A stretch of 64,000 nt of DNA from CAADGU01 sp964581605 (GCA_964581605.1 CAZOPF010000014.1:1-64000), one strand, 5' to 3'; positions 44,782-55,037 are shown, counted from the stretch's first letter. Made by a program: numbers and translations. Notes: generated from the letters alone by a model not told the origin.

Positions 44782-46095
44782 TTACAACTTTTCGGGGTTG
44801 ATATTAGCCGCCTGTAAGACTGCCAGGACAGGTGGCGCATACAAAAAACATGCTTTCAGGTGCGGGTCTTGCAGGGGTTCGGCCGTTTGGCGAATGAAAT
44901 CCGCGGCAATCGTCAGGTGTACGGCCGCGATATTTTCATTATCAGCCGCATGGCTCATGGTCGCGTGGAGTTTCCACAACGTGCCGCGATCCACCGACGT
45001 TTGCGCGGCCAGCATGGCATTGTTCAATTCGGCCAAAGCCGCCGCCTGCTCCCCTTGATAAAACAGCAATTCACCACGTACAAAACAGGCTAGCGCCCGG
45101 TAGCGATCAGCATCCAGCGTCTCCGCAATTTCGGCTAAGGCAGCCACCGCCTGATCTGCCAGGGCAAAATCTTCATAGTGCAAGTAAGCGCGGGCCAGGT
45201 TATACAGCGCCAGGGCCTCATGTTCCCGGTTGCCTACTTCCCGCGCCCCTTCCAGGGCCGCCTGCAAATAGACCAAACCTTGCTCATATTGCCCCAATTC
45301 CACCATATCCACACCCAAGTTGCGTTTAATTTCCGGCACCAGCAAATCTGCTTTGGTTTCAGTGGCTTGTTGTAAGGCGCGTTGGTGGTAAGAGAGCGCG
45401 TTATCAATGTCATACAGCGCCTGATGGCACTCGCCAATATCGTTTAATGCCTGTACCACCCGCCACCGGTCGTTTACCGATTCCAGAATTTTGTAGGCTT
45501 CGTGGTGGGCAGCCAGGGCGTGTTGGAATTCGCCGCGTGCCTGGCGGGTACGGCCGAGACTGGTGAGGACGCGCCCCTGTTCGCGGGCTTCGCCAGCCTG
45601 GCGGAAAGCGGCTAATGATTGGGTGAGATGGTTAATGGCCGCATCGGTGTTGCCCTGCCGCCGATATAAAACGCCTAAGCCACGCCGCGCCCGGCCAATG
45701 ACCAACAAGTTTTGGGATGTAAGCCCTTCTTGTAATGCCTGCTGGTATAGCTTTTCGGCCAATTCATATTGGCCGCGAAAATCGGCCAGTTCGCCCAGGC
45801 GCACGCGGGCGCGGGCGGTCTGGTCTTGCGAGTCGCTGGTAGCTAAGGAGTCGTTGTAATCTTTTTCGGCCGCATCAAATTCCCCCAACAGCCAGTAACA
45901 CTGCCCACGATATTCAAATAGGCGGGAACGGAACATGGCCGGTGTGCCTTCAAAAGCCAGGGCATCGCCGTAATACTTCACGGCCTTGTCATATTCTTGT
46001 TCACGGGCGGCCAGACGGCCCTCACGGAACGCTTTGATGGCGGCGGCTGAGACGCCGGAGAGGCTGAGTTGACCAGAAGTTACCGTGTCGGACAT
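44782..46095 (-). CDS. Tetratricopeptide repeat protein
   Basis: 437 residues made mostly of TPR helical pairs from about residue 15 to 400, for example AAIKAFREGRLAAREQEYDKAVKYYGDAL, QYELAEKLYQQALQEG and EALALYNLARAYLHYEDFALADQA. It is soluble and a likely protein-interaction scaffold. I start at MSDTVTSGQL (46095); longer starts to 46179 read through less likely sequence. Ribosome site weak. It forms a pair with the HELSH protein. Confidence 0.8.
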   Translation of the reverse strand: MSDTVTSGQLSLSGVSAAAIKAFREGRLAAREQEYDKAVKYYGDALAFEGTPAMFRSRLFEYRGQCYWLLGEFDAAEKDYNDSLATSDSQDQTARARVRLGELADFRGQYELAEKLYQQALQEGLTSQNLLVIGRARRGLGVLYRRQGNTDAAINHLTQSLAAFRQAGEAREQGRVLTSLGRTRQARGEFQHALAAHHEAYKILESVNDRWRVVQALNDIGECHQALYDIDNALSYHQRALQQATETKADLLVPEIKRNLGVDMVELGQYEQGLVYLQAALEGAREVGNREHEALALYNLARAYLHYEDFALADQAVAALAEIAETLDADRYRALACFVRGELLFYQGEQAAALAELNNAMLAAQTSVDRGTLWKLHATMSHAADNENIAAVHLTIAADFIRQTAEPLQDPHLKACFLYAPPVLAVLQAANINPEKL

Positions 46096-46221
46096 GCCGT
46101 GTATGATACACAGGAGGGGAATTTTTCTCAATAAAGGATTCGTGAAGGGATGGGGAGTTGGTACGGCCGTACCCCTCATTTTTTACGGTTTATCTACAAA
46201 TTGGGCGGCGGTGTTAGAATT

Positions 46222-46268
46222 GTGTCAGGTGCCGGGTGTCAAGTTTCAAGTAACCTGACACTTGACAC
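46222..46268. repeat. GTGTCAGGT/ACCTGACAC inverted repeat upstream of ubiE-like gene
   Basis: Two interleaved inverted pairs: GTGTCAGGT (46222-46230) with ACCTGACAC (46253-46261), and GTGTCAAG (46236-46243) with CTTGACAC (46261-46268). It belongs with the low-complexity hairpin repeats elsewhere in the window and lies about 30 bases before the start codon. Confidence 0.8.
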
Positions 46269-46300
46269 ATGACAAATCACACCTATTTGATTGGAGTGTT

Positions 46301-47017
46301 ATGGCTCATTTAGAAGGACAGGAACGCGCTGACTACGTGCAGGATATGTTTGCCCGCATTGCCGGGCGGTATGACCGCATGAACCGGCTGATGACGTTTG
46401 GACAGGATATGAAATGGCGGCGATACGTAATTCAGCAGGCAGTTTTGCCCGCCAACGGCCGTTTGCTGGACATTGCCACCGGCACCGGCGATATAGCCTT
46501 GGAAGGGTTACGGCAAGTGCCAGGGCTGACGGCCGTTGGCGGCGACTTTACCATTGAAATGATGCAGGCTGGTAAACGGCTGCCCGCCCGTGCGGCTATT
46601 TTATGGACGGCCGCCGACACCCTGCACCTCCCCTTCCCCGATGACTCCTTTGACGCGGTGACTTCCGGTTTTCTCATGCGCAATGTGATTGACGTGCCCG
46701 GCGCGTTCCGCGAACAGATGCGGGTGACAAAACCGGGTGGCCGGGTGGTCGTGCTGGAATCCAGCCCGCCCAAGAAAAATCTGTTACGGCCGTTCATCAA
46801 ATTCCACCTCAACCACATCATCCCCACCCTGGGTAAACTGATTACCGGCGAAGCCGACGCCTACCGCTACCTCCCCGACAGCACCCAACAATTCCAAACC
46901 CCGGAACACCTGGCCGAAACGATGCGTCAGATTGGGCTGACGGCCGTGCAGTACAAGTTATTCATGTTTGGCACCATTGCCATCCATACCGGCCAGAAAC
47001 CATTGGCTGGTGGCTAG
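46301..47017 (+). CDS. menG: UbiE/MenG-type methyltransferase
   Basis: 238 residues, normal for demethylmenaquinone/ubiquinone C-methyltransferases. N-terminal YVQDMFARIAGRYDRMNRLMTFG and motif I LLDIATGTGDIALEGL are the two UbiE/MenG signatures; FDAVTSGFLMRNVIDVPGAFREQMRVTKPGGRVVVLE completes the core. It makes menaquinone in the respiratory chain. ATG 46301 follows TTGGAG; an earlier in-frame ATG lies in a repeat. It is 37 bases ahead of the CNNM gene. Chloroflexota normally use menaquinone, hence menG over ubiE. Confidence 0.88.
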   Translation: MAHLEGQERADYVQDMFARIAGRYDRMNRLMTFGQDMKWRRYVIQQAVLPANGRLLDIATGTGDIALEGLRQVPGLTAVGGDFTIEMMQAGKRLPARAAILWTAADTLHLPFPDDSFDAVTSGFLMRNVIDVPGAFREQMRVTKPGGRVVVLESSPPKKNLLRPFIKFHLNHIIPTLGKLITGEADAYRYLPDSTQQFQTPEHLAETMRQIGLTAVQYKLFMFGTIAIHTGQKPLAGG

Positions 47018-47054
47018 CAGCCAGTACTGGCCTCTAATCATCACAACAAACCTT

Positions 47055-48365
47055 ATGTTAACTGAAATTGGCACAGAATTAGTGATTATCATTGTATTGA
47101 TAACAGCCAATGGCTTTTTTGCCGGTTCGGAAATTGCCATTGTCTCCGCCCGGCGCAGTCGGTTAGAGCCACTGGCGCAAAGCGGAAATCGTGGAGCCAG
47201 ACAGGCCATGGCCCTGGCTGAATCGCCCCACCGTTTCCTGGCGACGGTGCAAATCGGCATCTCCTTCATTGGCACCTTTTCGGCCGCTTTTGGCGGGGCG
47301 CGCATGGCAGATTTGCTGGCGGAATGGCTGGCAACCATTCCTTCGGTAGCGGTTTACGCAGACAGCCTGTCACTGCTCATCATTGTCCTATTCATCACCT
47401 ATCTCTCGCTGGTGATTGGCGAATTGGTGCCCAAACAATTAGCCCTGCTCCATACAGAGCGATATGCCATGCTGGCCGCGCCGGTGATGTCGGTGTTATC
47501 GGCCGTGGCCCGGCCGTTAGTCGCCTTCCTCTCCGGTTCTGTCAATCTGGTATTTCGGCTGCTGGGACAATCACCCACCGGCGATAATGTGGTGACGGCC
47601 GAAGACATTGAATACCTGGTGCGCGAGGGCAAAGCCAGCGGCACCGTAGAAGCGGGCGAAGCCCAGCTCATCCACCGCGTCTTTCGTTTCACCGACCGCC
47701 CCATTAAAAACGTCATGGTTCCGCGCAGCGAAATTGTGGCTGTCAGCACTCAAATGTCTCTGGTTGAAGTCGCCGAACTTTTTATTGAAAGCGGTTACTC
47801 GCGGCTGCCGATGATGGAAGGCTCGCTAGAAAATGTACTGGGCATATTACACGCCAAAGACCTGATGCGTTTTATCGCCCACCCTGATACTAAAATCAAC
47901 CTGCCGCATCTGCTCCGCCCCGCCCCCTTTGTCTTGCGTAATGACCATGTGGACGATGTGATGGCCCAGTTCCGGCGTACCGCCACCCACATCGCCCTGG
48001 TCGCGGATGAATATGGGCAGGTCGCTGGCCTGGTGACGATGGAAGATTTGCTGGAAGAACTGGTGGGTGAAATTCGGGATGAATATGATGATGATGAAGA
48101 ACAGCCAGTTGTCCGCCGCGAAGACGGCAGCTGGCTGGTCAATGGGCTGGAAGCGTTTGACAAAGTGCAGGATTTAATTGGCCTGCCAGACGTACCGGCC
48201 GAGGATCGTGACGATTTTACGACGCTGGCCGGGCTTATTCTGTACCTGCTCAAAAAGTTTCCCACCGTGGGCGAGACAGTGACGTTTGGTGATTTTGTGC
48301 TGGAGGTAGTGGATATGGACGGCAAGCGGATCGACAAGGTATTGGTGCGCAAAAAGAGCGGATGA
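47055..48365 (+). CDS. CNNM/CorC family transporter (hemolysin C-like)
   Basis: 436 residues. An N-terminal CNNM (DUF21) membrane domain (about 1-190: IIIVLITANGFFAGSEIAIVSARRSRLE) is followed by a CBS pair (about 205-325: MVPRSEIVAVSTQMSLVEV, YGQVAGLVTMEDLLEELVGEI) and a CorC_HlyC domain (about 345-430, ending RIDKVLVRKK). These proteins export or sense Mg2+ (some Co2+) and bind ATP-Mg at the CBS domains. It starts at ATG 47055; earlier in-frame codons overlap the menG gene. Confidence 0.92.
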   Translation: MLTEIGTELVIIIVLITANGFFAGSEIAIVSARRSRLEPLAQSGNRGARQAMALAESPHRFLATVQIGISFIGTFSAAFGGARMADLLAEWLATIPSVAVYADSLSLLIIVLFITYLSLVIGELVPKQLALLHTERYAMLAAPVMSVLSAVARPLVAFLSGSVNLVFRLLGQSPTGDNVVTAEDIEYLVREGKASGTVEAGEAQLIHRVFRFTDRPIKNVMVPRSEIVAVSTQMSLVEVAELFIESGYSRLPMMEGSLENVLGILHAKDLMRFIAHPDTKINLPHLLRPAPFVLRNDHVDDVMAQFRRTATHIALVADEYGQVAGLVTMEDLLEELVGEIRDEYDDDEEQPVVRREDGSWLVNGLEAFDKVQDLIGLPDVPAEDRDDFTTLAGLILYLLKKFPTVGETVTFGDFVLEVVDMDGKRIDKVLVRKKSG

Positions 48366-48437
48366 GACCAATCTTACATGACTTGACGCTCTATCCGCAC
48401 CGGTATAAACTCCGGCGAGTAATTTTTGACCTTTAAT

Positions 48438-48586
48438 ACTCATCCAGAGAGGCAGAGGGACCGGCCCGTTGAAGCCTCGGCAACCATTCGGTAATCGGTT
48501 ATCGGTAAACGGTAATCGGTAGGAATAAGCGATTTCCGAAAAAGGTGCCAATTCCGGCAAACCCACTGGGTTTGGAAGATGAGAGA
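48438..48586 (+). ncRNA. SAM-I (S-box) riboswitch
   Basis: The S-box core is clear: CTCATCCAGAGAGGCAGAGG, GGACCGGCCCGTTGAAGCC and CGGCAACC in the first half, then AAGGTGCCAATTCCGGCA and a closing GATGAGAG. P1 pairs CTCATC with GATGAG. The P3 arm pairs TTCGG-AATCG with CGATT-CCGAA, but its loop is enlarged by a GGTAATCGGTTATCGG repeat (about 48490-48522). The 3' strand ATGAGAG (48579-48585) can also pair with CTCTCAT (48606-48612) to form an anti-terminator, so SAM binding should free the terminator and switch the downstream genes off. Confidence 0.93.
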
Positions 48587-48603
48587 CTTGCGAAAGTGAC
48601 AAC

Positions 48604-48628
48604 AGCCTCTCATGTTGAGAGGCTTTTT
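48604..48628 (+). terminator. Riboswitch-controlled intrinsic terminator
   Basis: Stem GCCTCTCA (48604-48611)/TGAGAGGC (48615-48622), loop TGT, then six T. The 5' half overlaps the bases that could pair with the riboswitch P1 strand, as in standard SAM-I attenuators. Confidence 0.92.
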
Positions 48629-48637
48629 TGTTCTGTA

Positions 48638-48657
48638 AGGCGATTTTGCAAAATCGC
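48638..48657. repeat. GGCGATTTT/AAAATCGCC palindromic repeat (copy 2)
   Basis: A 9-bp inverted repeat with a GC centre, directly after the riboswitch terminator and 16 bases before the DUF4259 start. Near-identical to 13169-13187. Confidence 0.85.
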
Positions 48658-48672
48658 CCTACGTCTGAAGAT

Positions 48673-49104
48673 ATGGGCACATGGGGTATTGGGTGTTTTG
48701 AGAATGATACGGCGCTCGATTGGCTCCACGATTTTGCGGCTAATGATTTCCGGTTGATTGACCGCACGCTGGCGGGTGTGGCCGCGATGCAGGAGATGGA
48801 CTACCTGGATGCTGAGGAAGCGTGTGAGGTGCTGGCGGCGGCGGAATGTGTGGCGGCCGCGGCCGGTTTTCCGGCGGCTGCCCTGCCGGCCGAAGTAACC
48901 GATTGGGTAATGGACAACAACCCAATTCGGGTGAAGCCGCTCTATGTGCAGATGGCGCTGACGGCCGTCGCCCGCGTCCGGTCTCAGTCAGCATTAAAAG
49001 AGTTGTGGGCAAAATCAGATAAATTTGCGGCATGGGACACGGCCGTTGCCGACTTGCAGGCCCGTCTGCATCACATTGAGTTACACAATGAGCAAAACGA
49101 TTGA
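48673..49104 (+). CDS. DUF4259 domain protein
   Basis: 143 residues beginning MGTWGIGCFENDTALDWLHDF, the near-invariant start of DUF4259. The remainder is helical and alanine-rich. The family is often found beside immunity-like or unknown small genes; no function is known. It is the first gene after the SAM riboswitch terminator and overlaps the next gene by 17 bases. Confidence 0.85.
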   Translation: MGTWGIGCFENDTALDWLHDFAANDFRLIDRTLAGVAAMQEMDYLDAEEACEVLAAAECVAAAAGFPAAALPAEVTDWVMDNNPIRVKPLYVQMALTAVARVRSQSALKELWAKSDKFAAWDTAVADLQARLHHIELHNEQND

Positions 49105-49750
49105 TATTTCCCATGAACCTGATTTGGGTTACGTCTTTTACCCGGCAACGGCCGAAAATAGCTTTGGCGGTACCCGGTTTGATGTGATCTTGCATGAGCA
49201 TCCCACGATGCGCCATTATGATCCGCAAAACGTTCAGGTCACAATCGCCCGCTCCACCGATATTGATACCACGCACATCCACTATGCCACGCCCGCCGAC
49301 CACTTCCGTGTCTGCCCTGGCCGTATTGTGCTGACCGACAGAGCGGACAAACACGTAGAGGCTTTTTGTTTTGGCGGCAACTTACACATTATCCATCGCC
49401 CCCCGGAAACCATCTGTGTATTCCAATCCCCCGTATCTATCCTTGACCTGAGAACCTATCACAGCACCGATATGCTCTTTGCTAATGAAGTAGAAATTTT
49501 GCTTGCCCAAAGACAGGCAGTCTGGGCCCCGCAGCACCCGCATCATTTTGAACAGCAGATGGCTCAACTTGCTCCGACCGCGTTCTACGTCGCTTGCCTG
49601 GACGCCCTGGCGACTAAGTTTGACGCTATGCCCCACAGCAGTGATTCGCTTCGCCGTCAATTTGTGCATCTGCTTCATCAGGAAATCAAGAGTTGGCAGC
49701 AGGACGGCCGTTGGCCGTCGGCTTTACCAAAGTTAGCGGAGTTATTATGA
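49088..49750 (+). CDS. Hypothetical protein
   Basis: 220 residues, soluble, rich in His and acidic residues (VILHEHPTMRHYDP, TDIDTTHIHYATPADHF, FGGNLHIIHRPPETICVF). I do not recognise the family. It overlaps the DUF4259 gene and shares ATGA with the next gene, so all three are likely translated together downstream of the riboswitch. Confidence 0.7.
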   Translation: MSKTIDISHEPDLGYVFYPATAENSFGGTRFDVILHEHPTMRHYDPQNVQVTIARSTDIDTTHIHYATPADHFRVCPGRIVLTDRADKHVEAFCFGGNLHIIHRPPETICVFQSPVSILDLRTYHSTDMLFANEVEILLAQRQAVWAPQHPHHFEQQMAQLAPTAFYVACLDALATKFDAMPHSSDSLRRQFVHLLHQEIKSWQQDGRWPSALPKLAELL

Positions 49751-50700
49751 CATCATTTCGCCGCCGGTTGAAACCGGCGTCTGATATACAAAACCTGCTG
49801 AAGCAGGTTGGGCAACGCCGGACAACGCGCTTGAGCGCGTTTCATCTATCAGCCTGGGGATTCCATCCCCAGGCAATGTTGGCGGCGCTATTCATCCTCA
49901 CCGCCTGCACAACGGCCGGTTCGTCAGAGGAGGCAACGGCCGTGCCACCAACCACTGCCCCCGTCATCACAGAAACCGCGATTGTGGAAAACACGGCCGT
50001 ACCGACTGGTACTTCGGCCGCTTTGGAATCAGTAGCCACGCCCGTCGAAGCCATCCTCATTCAGGAACCGGGGCCGGGTTCACGCCTCACCAGCCCGTTG
50101 GTCGTGCGCGGTGAGGCTGATTCCACCTTTGAGCAAAACCTGTTGGTGCGGCTGGTGGCGGATGACGGGACGGAATTGGCTCTTACCCCGATAACCATTG
50201 CCGCCGAAATGGGCCAGCGTGGCCCTTTTGAAGCGACGCTGCCCTTCCTCATCACAGGGGAACAGCAGGCTTTCATTCAGGTGTTTGCCACCAGCCCGCG
50301 TGACGGCGGTGTGACGCACCTGAACGCGGTGGGGGTGACATTGACAGATGGGGTGGCAGAGATACGGCCGTCCACCGCCGACGCCACCGAACGCATCATC
50401 ATCACCCAACCCACGCAGGCAACCCAAATGAGCGGCGGTATTGTCCAGGTCAGTGGCGCAGGCATCGCCAGCTTTGAGCAAACGTTGGTAGCAGAAGTAG
50501 TGGGGGAGGATGGTACGGTTCTGGCCAGCCAGCCCGTCATCGTCAACGCCCCAGACCTGGGGCAGCCAGGTACATTCAGCGCCGAACTGTCCTATACCGT
50601 AGCCACCGCTGGCCCCGGCCGTATCGTCGTCCGCGACATCAGCCCTGCCTTCGGCGGCGATGTGCATGTGAGCAGCGTGGAGGTGACGTTATCACCGTAA
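49747..50700 (+). CDS. Lipoprotein with two Gmad2-type immunoglobulin-like domains
   Basis: 317 residues as open from the overlapping ATG. A lipobox-like stretch MLAALFILTACTTAG lies at about residues 44-58, followed by a Thr/Ala-rich linker and two Gmad2-like repeats (EPGPGSRLTSPLVVRGEA..., then QPTQATQMSGGIVQVSGAG...) of about 95 residues each. Gmad2 domains occur in spore-germination and other surface proteins and probably bind wall or partner proteins. The first ~43 residues are encoded by an array of four hairpins, so the natural start may be ATG 49876, which gives a short signal peptide. Confidence 0.75.
   Translation: MTSFRRRLKPASDIQNLLKQVGQRRTTRLSAFHLSAWGFHPQAMLAALFILTACTTAGSSEEATAVPPTTAPVITETAIVENTAVPTGTSAALESVATPVEAILIQEPGPGSRLTSPLVVRGEADSTFEQNLLVRLVADDGTELALTPITIAAEMGQRGPFEATLPFLITGEQQAFIQVFATSPRDGGVTHLNAVGVTLTDGVAEIRPSTADATERIIITQPTQATQMSGGIVQVSGAGIASFEQTLVAEVVGEDGTVLASQPVIVNAPDLGQPGTFSAELSYTVATAGPGRIVVRDISPAFGGDVHVSSVEVTLSP
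49762..49874. repeat. Array of four consecutive short hairpins
   Basis: CGCCGGTT-GA-AACCGGCG (49762-49779), AACCTGCT-GA-AGCAGGTT (49792-49809), AACGCGCT-TG-AGCGCGTT (49824-49841) and GCCTGGGGA-TTCCA-TCCCCAGGC (49852-49874). Each stem is perfect (8-9 bp). The array lies in the open frame at the 5' end of the lipoprotein gene. Confidence 0.92.
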
Positions 50701-50703
50701 GAA

Positions 50704-50772
50704 TGAGGTTAGGAGATTAAGAGATTGGGAGACTGCCCAATCTCTCAACCTCCCAATCTCCCAATCTCTCAA
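50704..50772. repeat. GAGATTGGGAGA/TCTCCCAATCTC inverted repeat
   Basis: Direct AGATTAAGAGATTGGGAGACT units followed by complementary CCCAATCTCTC, CCTCCCAATCTC and CCCAATCTCTC. It fills the whole spacer before metH, leaving no obvious ribosome site for metH. Related sequence is found inside the gene at 27416-28987. Confidence 0.9.
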
Positions 50773-50776
50773 AATA

Positions 50777-52155
<1,379 letters not shown>

Positions 52156-52255
52156 NNNNNNNNNNNNNNNNNNNNNNNNNNNNNNNNNNNNNNNNNNNNN
52201 NNNNNNNNNNNNNNNNNNNNNNNNNNNNNNNNNNNNNNNNNNNNNNNNNNNNNNN
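52156..52255. other. Assembly gap (100 N) within metH
   Basis: 100 N placeholder within the pterin domain. The two metH parts are out of frame if the gap is taken as 100 bases (the 3611-base span is not divisible by 3), so its real size must differ. Confidence 0.99.
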
Positions 52256-54387
52256 TCTTTGCCATTGCCACCGGGATTGAGGAGCATAACGAATACGGCC
52301 GTGCCTTCATTGAGGCCACGCGCTGGATTAAACAAAACCTGCCGCATGTACACGTCAGCGGCGGCGTCAGCAATATCTCCTTCAGCTTCCGCGGCAACGA
52401 CGTGATGCGTGAGGCGATTCACGCCGCCTTTTTGTACCACGCCATCCAGGCCGGGCTGGACATGGGCATTGTCAACGCCGGGCAGTTGGCGATTTATGAG
52501 GAGATTCCCAAGCCGCTGTTGGAGCGGGTGGAGGATGTGCTCTTTAACCGCCGCCCGGACGCGACCGAGCGGCTGGTGGAACATGCGGAGATTGTGCGTG
52601 GCGCGGGCAAGGAAAAAGTGGCTGACCTGGCCTGGCGGGATGCCCCGGTGAACGAGCGTCTGGCGCACGCCCTGGTGAAGGGGATTACGGACTTTATTGT
52701 GGAAGATACAGAGGAGGCACGGCAGCAGGCGGCACGGCCGTTGGATGTGATTGAAGGGCCGCTGATGGATGGTATGAACATCGTCGGCGACCTGTTTGGC
52801 AGCGGCAAGATGTTTCTGCCGCAGGTGGTGAAGTCGGCGCGGGTGATGAAGCAGGCGGTGGCCTATCTGGTGCCGTTTATTGAGGCAGAGAAGGCGGCGT
52901 TGGGGCTGAATGGGCAAAGTCACGGCCGTATTGTTATGGCCACCGTCAAGGGGGATGTGCATGACATTGGCAAGAACATTGTGGGGGTGGTGCTGCAATG
53001 CAATGGCTACGAGGTGATTGACCTGGGGGTGATGGTGCCGGCGGAGAAGATTTTGCAGACGGCCGTGGAAAGCCAGGCGGACATCATTGGCCTGAGTGGG
53101 CTGATTACCCCCTCGCTGGAAGAGATGCGCCACGTGGCCGCCGAGATGACGCGGCAGGAGTTCGACATCCCACTGTTGATTGGCGGGGCGACGACGAGTA
53201 AGGTGCATACGGCCGTGAAAATTGAACCCAACTACCTGGGCAGCCAGACCATCCACGTGGTAGACGCTTCTCGCGCTGTCGGCGTCGTTTCTCACCTGCT
53301 CGGCGACGACAAAACCAGCTACATTGCCGACGTGAAAGCTGAGTACGAAGCCGTCCGCGCCCAACACGGCAACCGGCGTGAACGCACCCGCCTCATCCCC
53401 ATCGCCGACGCCCGCGCCAACCATTTCAAAACCGATTGGGCCCCGTACCAACCACCCCGCCCCAACTTCCTCGGCGTACAAACCTGGGAAAATTACCCAA
53501 TTACTCAATTACTTAATTACATTGATTGGACGCCCTTCTTCGCTACCTGGGAGCTGGCGGGCAAATTCCCACGCATTCTGGATGACCCGGTAGTTGGTGA
53601 ATCGGCGCGCCAGTTATATGCCGACGCCCAGGCCATGCTGGACAGGATCATCGCCGAGAATTGGCTGACGGCGAAGGCGACGATTGGCTTGTTCCCGGCG
53701 AATAGTGTGGGGGATGATGTGATTGTTTTTAGCGCGGAGGAGCGGAGGAGCGGAGGAGCGGAGGAGGTAGGAAGGGTTCACTTCTTGCGGCAGCAGATGG
53801 AGAAGCCGCCGGGACGGCCAAACCTGTGTCTGGCTGATTTTGTGGCCCCGGTGGATAGTGGGGTGGAGGATTACATTGGCATGTTTGTGGTGACGGCGGG
53901 CATTGGGCTGGCGGAAAAGGTGGCTGCGTTTGAAGCGGCGCATGACGATTACAACGCCATCTTGCTGAAGGCTTTGGCGGATCGGCTGGCGGAAGCGTTG
54001 GCGGAGCAGATGCACGCCTGTGTGCGCCGCGAATATTGGGGCTATGCGGCTGACGAGTCGTTGGACAGTGAGGCGCTGATTGCCGAAAAGTATCGCGGTA
54101 TTCGGCCGGCCCCCGGCTACCCCGCCTGCCCCGATCATACGGAAAAGGGCGAACTGTTCCGCCTGTTGGATGCCACCTGCCGTACTGATGTAAGTTTGAC
54201 GGAGAGTTATGCCATGTGGCCGGCGGCGGCCGTATCTGGCTACTACTTTGCCCACCCGGAAGCGGCTTATTTTGGGATCGGCCGTATCAACGCCGACCAG
54301 ATCGCTGACTACGCCGCCCGCAAAGGGCAGCCCATCCAAACCACCGAACGCTGGCTGGCTTCCAACCTGGGGTATGAACCTGTATAA
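52256..54387 (+). CDS. metH: Cobalamin-dependent methionine synthase, C-terminal part
   Basis: 709 residues after the gap. The end of the pterin domain (HVSGGVSNISFSFRGNDVMRE) is followed by the cap, the cobalamin-binding domain with DVHDIGKNIVGVVL (base-off His ligand in DxHxxG) and GLSGLITPSLEEM, and the SAM-binding activation domain (YIDWTPFFATWELAGKFPRIL, RPAPGYPACPDHTEKGELF). Two stretches, near TWENYPITQLLNY and near SAEERRSGGAEEVG, are encoded by low-complexity repeats of the intergenic kind. The last codons contain TATAAT (54381-54386) overlapping the stop. Confidence 0.95.
53491..53520. repeat. CCCAATTA/CTCAATTA repeat in frame within metH
   Basis: AATTACCCAATTACTCAATTACTTAATTAC, split here as three AATTAC-ended units, encodes NYPITQLLNY in the activation domain. 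It is the same family as the gene-border repeats at 30567, 60572 and 63616. Confidence 0.85.
53734..53767. repeat. GCGGAGGA tandem repeat in frame within metH
   Basis: About four GCGGAGGA units encode AEERRSGGAEE in a surface loop of the activation domain, before HFLRQQ. Confidence 0.8.
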
Positions 54388-54394
54388 TGGCGTC

Positions 54395-54709
54395 ATGATT
54401 CAAGAACTCGTTTTGGAACAACATATCGTAGCTGCACCTGGTATTCGCAGCGGCAAACCGCGATTGGATGGCACACGCATTACGGTGGCCGATGTGGTGA
54501 TCATGCACTTGCGGCTGGGACAATCGCTTGAGGAAATCGCTGGGGAATACGATCTGTCGTTGGCGGCTGTACATGCAGCCATGTCTTATTACTATGATCA
54601 TCGAGATGAGATTGAAACCAGCATTGCGGAAAGCCAGCGTTATGCGGAAGAGATGTCCAAAAGCACAAAATCGCTTTTACAAGAGAAGTTAACGGCCGCC
54701 CGTGTCTGA
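54395..54709 (+). CDS. DUF433 domain antitoxin-like protein
   Basis: 104 residues. HIVAAPGIRSGKPRLDGTRITVADVV near 10-35 is the DUF433 signature (a small winged-helix-like family), then a long helix with YYYDHRDEIE. DUF433 genes typically precede a DUF5615 PIN-like gene, as here, and are classed as antitoxins. The ATG is only 7 bases after the metH stop, and TATAAT overlapping that stop could be its promoter, which would give a leaderless message. Confidence 0.88.
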   Translation: MIQELVLEQHIVAAPGIRSGKPRLDGTRITVADVVIMHLRLGQSLEEIAGEYDLSLAAVHAAMSYYYDHRDEIETSIAESQRYAEEMSKSTKSLLQEKLTAARV

Positions 54710-55037
54710 ACGGATGCGTTTCCACCTGGATGAAAATGTAGACCACCGCGTAGCCCGTGCTTTGCAGCGCCATGGAGTGGATGTGACAACGGCCGTGTCT
54801 GCCAATCTGCGTACCGCCAGTGATAAAGAACATCTCTCCTTTGCCAAAGAAGAAAATCGCGTCATCGTCACGCATGATGACGACTTTCTCCGTTTAGCCA
54901 GCCAAACAAACGACCACAATGGCATCGTCTATTGCCATAAAACAAAGTACACTGTCGGTGATTTAGTTCGCCGTCTGATTCTGGTGTTTGAGGTGCTGAA
55001 CCCTGAGGAAATGATGGGACACGTTGAATATCTGTAG
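54702..55037 (+). CDS. DUF5615 PIN-like toxin
   Basis: 111 residues of the PIN-like (Mut7-C related) DUF5615 family. MRFHLDENVDHRVARALQRHG carries the first acidic residues and NRVIVTHDDDFLRLAS the second acidic cluster of a putative metal-dependent RNase site. GTG 54702 overlaps the DUF433 stop by eight bases; ATG 54714 is an alternative start that fits the family better in length. Toxicity is inferred from family and pairing. Confidence 0.87.
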   Translation: MSERMRFHLDENVDHRVARALQRHGVDVTTAVSANLRTASDKEHLSFAKEENRVIVTHDDDFLRLASQTNDHNGIVYCHKTKYTVGDLVRRLILVFEVLNPEEMMGHVEYL

